Assembly (NCBI GenBank): GCA_963930775.1
Contig: OZ005689.1
Location: forward strand, 28,594,044 to 28,658,043
Direction of reading: 5' to 3'
DNA: 64,000 bases
From: Cliona cf. orientalis
Lineage: Eukaryota; Porifera; Demospongiae; Clionaida; Clionaidae
Part shown: positions 58,491-64,000 of the stretch, in pieces
How positions within the stretch are numbered: the first letter of the stretch is position 1
Layout: each line of letters opens with the position of its first letter
Notes under the pieces: generated by a model
Database searches by the model: none
Told to the model about the DNA's origin: nothing
What the model saw: the letters and a program-made list of their open reading frames with translations, nothing else
Translations under genes and position numbers: made by a program

Positions 58491-59716
58491 AGGTCTAGCT
58501 GCAGCAGGTAGGTAGGTGGAGCAAGAAACAAGATGCCATTCCAGTCTGCAATAAATGTGTTCCACCAAGCTAGATCAGAACGGAAGCACAAATTCAATCT
58601 GATTAGCGGCTGGGATTGGTGTACCGCATGCAGCAGGTCTATCATGCGGCGTAGGAATGCTCTTCCTGATCTAATTACTTTGCAGGCATGGTTAAGTAGA
58701 CCAATAAGCGATTCAAGTTCCTTGCGGGAACATGCCTTCTTGTCCCCCCAGTCGTGTAGAAGGATGCTGAGGCGGTTGAGCTTATCAGCTGGGAGGCGCA
58801 GCTGGCCCGATATTGTGTCTATTTCAATGCCGAGAATTGTTAGGCATGTGGATGGCCCTTCACGTTTATGGCTGGCCATTGGGATGTTTAGCGTGGAGCA
58901 TACTCTGTCTAAGATGTGTAATGATTGCGCACATTGTGAGGAATGTGGTGGGCCTATGATGACAAAATCATCAAGGTAATGATACACCAGCAGGATATCT
59001 GATTGGTGAAGATACCAGTGTAGTGCATCCGCCACGGCGTTGAAAATTTTTGGTGCTGAGCGAAGGCCGAAGGGGAGCATTGGGTCGATGTAGATATTGC
59101 CGTTCCACCGAACTGCTTGCAGTGGGCGGTCCTGTGGATGTACCGGGATTAATCGGTAGGCTGATTCAATATCCACCTTGGCGAGCAGGGCTCCCTTGCC
59201 CAGTTGCGCAACAACCGCGGCAATGTCATCCACCGTTGTGTATGCTAGCGAACAGAGGGATGGGTCGATCCCGTCATTTACACTATGCCCTTGTGGGAAG
59301 GAGAGATCTGTGATCAGTCTCCATTTCCCCGTGTTGTGACCCTTTGGGATAACTCCAAATCTATTGAAATGAAGTGGTGGGAGATGATCAGTGGATTGAA
59401 AGGGGCCTAGCATTCGGCCCAGGCTGAGCTCTTTCTGGATATAATCGGTCACTACTGCCGGGTGGGCATTAGCTGAAAGCATATTAGTGGAAGTTGATCT
59501 TAGAGAAGAGCCATGCTGAAAGCCAATCCTAAAGCCCATGTGAAGGCCATTGCAGATATATTGGGCAAAAGCCCTATCAGGATGTGATGACAATGCTACT
59601 GCCCAGGTATCTGGGTTCAGAGGAGTAGAAATTGAATGTAAATCTTGGCATGAATGTGGGTGAGATGGCTTGCAAAATTCAAGGCATAGCAAGTCGGCTG
59701 TGTATCTGTATAGCAA
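58475..59716 (-). CDS. Reverse transcriptase of Ngaro-like element
   Basis: A 413-aa open frame. RT motifs: FGVIPKGHNTGKWRLITDLS, motif A KVDIESAYRLIPV, motif B LPFGLRSAPKIFNAVADALH, motif C VYHYLDDFVIIG and the following ILGIEIDT. Both the motif A Asp and the motif C Asp pair are present, so the RT core looks intact, although the frame ends early because of the 7-bp duplication before RNase H. The N-terminal boundary is uncertain: no canonical start context is visible, and the frame may be joined to an upstream product. Confidence 0.88.
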   Translation of the reverse strand: MLYRYTADLLCLEFCKPSHPHSCQDLHSISTPLNPDTWAVALSSHPDRAFAQYICNGLHMGFRIGFQHGSSLRSTSTNMLSANAHPAVVTDYIQKELSLGRMLGPFQSTDHLPPLHFNRFGVIPKGHNTGKWRLITDLSFPQGHSVNDGIDPSLCSLAYTTVDDIAAVVAQLGKGALLAKVDIESAYRLIPVHPQDRPLQAVRWNGNIYIDPMLPFGLRSAPKIFNAVADALHWYLHQSDILLVYHYLDDFVIIGPPHSSQCAQSLHILDRVCSTLNIPMASHKREGPSTCLTILGIEIDTISGQLRLPADKLNRLSILLHDWGDKKACSRKELESLIGLLNHACKVIRSGRAFLRRMIDLLHAVHQSQPLIRLNLCFRSDLAWWNTFIADWNGILFLAPPTYLLQLDLTTHN

Positions 59717-60002
59717 TGACCAGCCTGTAGGGTAAGGGAGAGGAAATGAGCTGTTTTATGGTGGCCTTTGACGGCCGTCACACCCATGGGTGGAGAATTA
59801 TTATATATATAAAGTATTATTGAACGTATCCATAATAACCCAAGTCAACATAATAACCCAAGTAAACATGAGAATAAGTAATAATAATATTATTATTATA
59901 ATGCAGCACATTAGAGTTGGGTAGTATAAGTGATCACTATTATGATTCTGAATGATGATGATTGGAGGGTATTTAGCTAATTATGAATAGGTGTTGCTGG
60001 TT

Positions 60003-61845
60003 TTAGAAGCGAGGGGTAGGGTGGCCAGGATATACAGTGGGGTTCCTGCGTGGAGGTTCTCGGCTGCGGCCTGGTGGTTGCCTTTGAACACATTGGATGG
60101 CTGGGTGGGTTCCCCCACATGAAGTGCAAATATGCAGATATTTGCAGCGCTGCTGCTTGTTGCATCTTCCTTCATTAAAGCGCCGACAGGCCTCGCGGGG
60201 CGGAGGAATTGGCATAGGTTGCGGAGGAGTTGGCATTGGCCAGGTACCCATGGGCGGGAAATATCCCAAAAGGGGGCGGTTGGGATTTTTTGGGCAATAA
60301 TTGACATGGTGATCGTCATCGAGGCAGTATGAACATCCGGGGATGGCTCTAGCCCTCCCAGTGAAGGCTTCATTATACAATCGAGGGTCTGGCACGGACC
60401 AGTTGAGGTCTTTGCGAGCTAGGGCATCACGGCGGTACCGTCGGTCGTAGGTGACCCACTGAGTACCTTCGTAGTTTCTTTCTGCTTTGACAATGGTTGA
60501 CTGATAGGCCAATAGTTCGGGTGCCTTGTGGGGGAACCGTGTACAGATGATCGTGGCCATCATCGAGAATCGTTCCACCCATTGTGATATGTTTGTAATG
60601 GGAATTCGAGCAGGTGCCGGTGGGCGACCTGGTTCATTAGGGGATGGTTCATCAGTTGTGATATCTGCCATCTCCACGAATTCTAGATCAAGGATTTTCT
60701 TGACCAGTTTTGTAGGCAAGGATGCAGTTGGATTGAACGGGCCTGGGGTGGAGATGGATAGAGCAGTGGAGGAAGATGGGGTTGCGGGGCCCTTTGGCAT
60801 TGGGGGGGATGCTGCCGCTGCTGCAGCTGCAAGGATTTCTAATCCCGAGGGGATAGTATGGGATGTGGAGAAGAGTGGCAATGTATGAACGGAGGTAAGT
60901 GTGGACGTGGGTTCTGAGGAGTGACCTGCACAGAGGAAGGAATGTCACTGTAGTGTTCTCAGTGCCAGAGCCAGGTGGCTGCGGAGGTATCTTGGGACAG
61001 CGTGCCCGTGATTTGAATTAATTGTGCATGCGTGCATGTATGCCTGTGATGGGTGGGATAGGCGTATTATGTGGCGGGTGATGGCATTGGAGAGTGTATT
61101 GACTTTCGGGGTGAGCGTACCTGGGTAGCGCGCGGGCTACATATTGTACACATGGCGTGCTACTCCTGTGCATGTGGTTAGGCTGCGTGGAGACAGGCCG
61201 ATAGCGTGAAGGAGCAGCCAGTGTGTGGGTAGAGGTAGTGATGGGCAGGCGTCCCCGGTAGCACGCGGGCTAGTTGTATTATTTACTTGGGATATAATGA
61301 TGTTGGGGTGCCTATTGGCCTGGTTGTGTGATGATATAATAACAATGTGTGCAATGTCTTGGCGAGGGTGTGAGTATAGCTATCGAAAATATATGGTGGT
61401 ATTGTATGCTCCTAATGTCATTGTTATGCTAGCAGTAGGTAGTGGACTGTAGGTATTGTTAGTGATAATCCATTTATGGTGATAGCTGATTGAGGGAGCG
61501 TCCCCTGATGTAGCTAAGGGTGCCCGTGACGCACGCACATGCGCGTGAGCGCGCGCGCCGAATGTGATTTGATCGGAAAGGAGGGGCGAGGCCGAAGCGT
61601 CCGGCCGGCCAAAGTTTAGAAAGGCCGCGGGCCTGTGTTAATAAGAGATAGCCTTAGCGAGACTCACCTGACACGGCACTGGTTGGGGCTGTCGTAGTCA
61701 CGGTGCTGGCGGTGGAGCCCGACGAAGGTAATGTTTCGTCGGCAATGGACGGAGGCGGGGGCTGAAAGGCGCCACGCAGCCACGCCAGTTGCTCAGGGGT
61801 GAACGGTGGAGGATCAGACTCTCGTGTTGCTGGTGGGTCGCTCAT
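60003..61845 (-). CDS. Gag-like protein of Ngaro-like element, one intron
   Basis: Exon 1 (61845-61668) starts MSDPPATRESDPPPFTPEQL and ends at CAG|GTGAGT. Exon 2 (60925-60003) follows an acceptor CCTCTGTGCAG, so the intron is 60926-61667 (742 bp). The join keeps phase: 178 nt (59 codons plus 1) meets a 2-nt remainder. Total about 366 aa. Exon 2 has a Ser/Pro/Ala-rich part, a helical region (WVERFSMMATIICTRFPHKA), a Cys/His knuckle-like CSYCLDDDHHVNYC and a CCCH-type CRRFNEGRCNKQQRCKYLHI. The C-terminus is Pro/Arg-rich. No stop or frameshift is seen. Confidence 0.78.
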
Positions 61846-61945
61846 CGTCTGTGTGTAACAGCCCAGCTGGTAGAACGGTTTAAAGGCCGAGTGGAAAGTC
61901 GACAGGCTCGTGTCCGGGTCGAATGCCGGCAGTAGACAGAACAGA

Positions 61946-62098
61946 AAGACAGACAGTTACGTGTGCCCAGCTCAACTCACACGTGCACTCTTGCCCTTGT
62001 GTGCATGCTCCTAGAAGTATCCAACCCTGTTAGAGTGGCCACGCGCCGCGGGGGGCCGGCTCCCGGCGTTAACTACGTTTAACTCTGTTAAACTTCAT
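61946..62098 (-). repeat. Split direct repeat A1 (5' terminus of Ngaro-like element)
   Basis: 153 bp, nearly identical to A2. It ends at CTTCAT, directly before the resumed host transposase. Confidence 0.93.
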
Positions 62099-62435
62099 TG
62101 CAAACAAAGCGTTACTCAATATCTAGCAGTTCAAAAGTGGAGAGAGCGACAAAACTAGTAACTGACTTAGAACTTGAGCAAGTCCCTGGATATGTTACCT
62201 GCAAATATCAGGGTCACTGGTGGTTAGCTCAGGTCTTAGCAAAAGACAGTGACAACAGTGAGGTTAAACTAAGCGTGCTTCATCCCAGTGGACCTTGTCG
62301 ATCATTTAAGCATCCTTCATCACCGAATATCATCAATATAGCACTAGCAGATGTACTAACAATCGTGGAGCCTCAAACGACAACTGGTCGTATCTACACT
62401 CTTACTCAGAGACAAAACAAGGCTGCTACACATAT
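62099..62435 (+). pseudogene. Transposase part 3: C-terminal domain
   Basis: Frame resumes with LQTKRYSISSSSKVERATK and holds PGYVTCKYQGHWWLAQVL, KLSVLHPSGPCRSFKHPSS and TTTGRIYTLTQRQN. The small beta-rich G-Y-V-x-C-x-Y...W-W-L...HP-x-G-P pattern looks like a Tudor/chromo-barrel-type module; this is a structural guess. It is cut by the MITE at 62436; the last eight codons and TAA lie at 62856-62882. Confidence 0.72.
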
Positions 62436-62853
62436 GTGAGCGAATTTGAGAAAAGGGGTAACTTCGCGCAAAACGCGATTTTTTGTCACTTTTCAGCCTA
62501 CCACCATTTCAAGCCAGTAAGAGCCCTAGGCTTCAGACTTGGTTTGCAAGCGGTTTGGACCTTCTACTTCACAGATCCAACGTTAGAAGCTAGAGCACGC
62601 CTCCTGTCCCGAGCGGTGAGCCGCCAAAGAGGGCCATAAAACGGCGTTTTTCGAACGCGATCGACGCGAGCGCTCGCCCCGCCCATACCGGAAGTGGGCG
62701 GGGCTCGCGATTTGCAGCGAGTGTAGTAGGATGATGGAAGAATATTCATGCCAGGTTTGAAGTTCATAGCTGCTATGGTTCCAAAGTTATAAGCGTTTTA
62801 AAACCAAAATTCGGGAAATGCGCGAAGTTACCCCTTTTCTCAAATTCGCTCAC
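62436..62853. mobile_element. MITE related to RepG ends (GTGAGCGAATTTGAGAAAA)
   Basis: About 40 bp of perfect TIR (GTGAGCGAATTTGAGAAAAG then GGGTAACTTCGCGC). ATAT is duplicated (62432-62435, 62854-62857). The first 19 bases resemble RepG (GTGACCGGATTTGGGAAAA), and the target duplication has the same length and sequence. 418 bp. Confidence 0.88.
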
Positions 62854-62989
62854 ATATGCTAAAGCATGTACTCAACCAGTAACAAACATACAATATTTTC
62901 TGCAAGTCATAGTATCTAATAGTATGCGTATATATCGATCAATAAATTTATAGTGAGAGGAAATCTAATGCTTAAACAATTATAATTCA

Positions 62990-63428
62990 CCTGAACCCAT
63001 AATCAGCCCAACACCACATTTTAACCCCCTAATGAGGGATGTTCAAAGAATACCTGTACCAATTTTGGGAGGATCCCATCAATTGGAAAAACTCAAAAAT
63101 TAATCTGAGAAAATCGCAGGCTGACCTTTGACCCCAACCTAATTAAAAACCAACATGTCAGATATCATCTGAAAGCTCATTTCAAGTGCTACAAGAATAC
63201 CTTTTTATTTTGTCAAGAGCTTGTGAATTGTCTGAGATAGATTGCTTTTTATGTCACAGAGTATGGGCAAAATTCCAAAAATGGTACTATTTTAACGTGG
63301 TTTTATTAGGAAGCCATACAACATACAACATTGAGCACCAAAAATTGTTGTGGTTAAATGTATACCAAGTTTCGAAGAAATCTGAGACGGTTGTCCATTT
63401 TTCGTGTTGATCGCACTTGGAATGACCC
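62990..63428 (-). repeat. Right terminal inverted repeat
   Basis: Complement of 51473-51939, ending CACTTGGAATGACCC, followed by AGAT. Confidence 0.9.
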
Positions 63429-63432
63429 AGAT

Positions 63433-64000
63433 AGGAGTGAGTTTTTAAGCTGTTTCTTTACAAAGAGTGGACAGTATCTACCATGAACAGAGATCGTACA
63501 AGGGCAGAAGCGACTTTTCATGGCCGTCGATCGTGAAGCGGCACACTTCCAGACCTAGTAAGTTTAGGTATGATACATTCTATGTACTTTCGATTGTTAT
63601 GAACTTTGTAAGCTTTTGCGCTTGGAGTTGCTCGTTCTCTGACGCTTCTAGTATCATTGCTAGAAGCGCTTAGCTTCAAAAGAAGCGGTGCTCCAAGCGT
63701 AAAGCGTACAAAGACAGCCTTAGTACCCGTACATAGTCGATTCAATATTGGAGGGTATGCCAGAGGCAGTATGAACTTGTGTGTAGCATGGAGAGTGAGA
63801 AAAGAGGTACAAATCATAGTGAAGTGAGAACAAAATAAGTTTGTTAGTAGTGTTCATGCTATAGATCTAGAATAAATATTTTCATGGTCCACAGGGTTGG
63901 CTGACCTTCCCACACTGACTCCGCCCTACCTACCATATGGTGGTTGATGTTATACAAAGGCTGACAGGATCAGGGCATTAGTGATTGAGATATCCAACAG
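63433..64000. other. No gene seen
   Basis: A 99-aa minus-strand frame (63817-63518) is not recognised. A small inverted pair lies at about 63614-63710 (CTTTTGCGCTTGGAG against CTCCAAGCG, GCTTCTAG against CTAGAAGC). Confidence 0.4.

Larger units (their letters stand above)
55984..62098 (-). mobile_element. Ngaro/PAT-like tyrosine-recombinase retrotransposon
   Basis: On the minus strand it runs A1 (62098-61946), Gag, RT, RNase H, tyrosine recombinase, B1 (56803-56511), A2 (56510-56355), a 78-bp spacer and B2 (56276-55984). These split direct repeats are the hallmark of Ngaro/PAT-type DIRS-group elements. No target duplication is seen, as expected for a recombinase-driven insertion. Precise removal joins GGATCCT to TGCAAAC and keeps the host transposase frame open. 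Confidence 0.92.

Overview
The window is eukaryotic, very probably from a marine invertebrate. A sponge-like genome fits best, but this rests only on the mix of transposon families and on the AT-rich, short-intron style, so the taxon is a weak inference. I find no confident host gene, no rRNA or tRNA gene and no CRISPR array. Almost everything recognisable is transposable element (TE), much of it nested. Most coding parts are decayed by stops, frameshifts or later insertions.

Layout. 1-16.5 kb: three copies of a roughly 1.2 kb repeat (RepA) with a hairpin 3' part; a DIRS1-like tyrosine-recombinase retrotransposon (1258-6708) with inverted terminal repeats and an internal complementary region; several copies of a roughly 650 bp inverted-repeat family (here RepG, ends GTGACCGG) with 4-bp target duplications; and a decayed YqaJ-like nuclease gene (12.6-13.7 kb). 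16.6-21.6 kb: an intact 527-aa Crypton-type tyrosine recombinase, then a pogo-type transposon (18974-21613) carrying a broken DDE transposase and an antisense HIRAN-like ORF. 21.7-28.6 kb: one end and the Ulp1 protease/PHD part of a larger transposon, separated by other inserted repeats. 28.6-37.9 kb: mostly non-coding with MITEs, a minisatellite-like block and two more RepG copies. 38-46.3 kb: two decayed hAT transposons, one interrupted by a RepG copy that is itself interrupted by a 352-bp element. 48.3-50.8 kb: a 5' part of an LTR retrotransposon (LTR, tRNA-Leu-type primer site, Gag, protease), inserted in a RepG copy.

51.5-63.4 kb is the most striking part. A DNA transposon with roughly 450-bp terminal inverted repeats and a transposase I cannot place in a named superfamily is split by three separate insertions: a 1781-bp inverted-repeat element with TSD GGAA, a 6115-bp Ngaro/PAT-like retrotransposon with A1...B1-A2-B2 split repeats and a spliced Gag, and a 418-bp MITE with TSD ATAT. 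Each insertion can be removed at base precision, and the flanking transposase frame then runs on.

Three tyrosine-recombinase element types (DIRS1-like, Ngaro-like, Crypton) within 64 kb is notable. RepG is the other candidate novelty: its copies share a protein-like block that ends at an intact splice donor, as if a gene exon had been captured and amplified.
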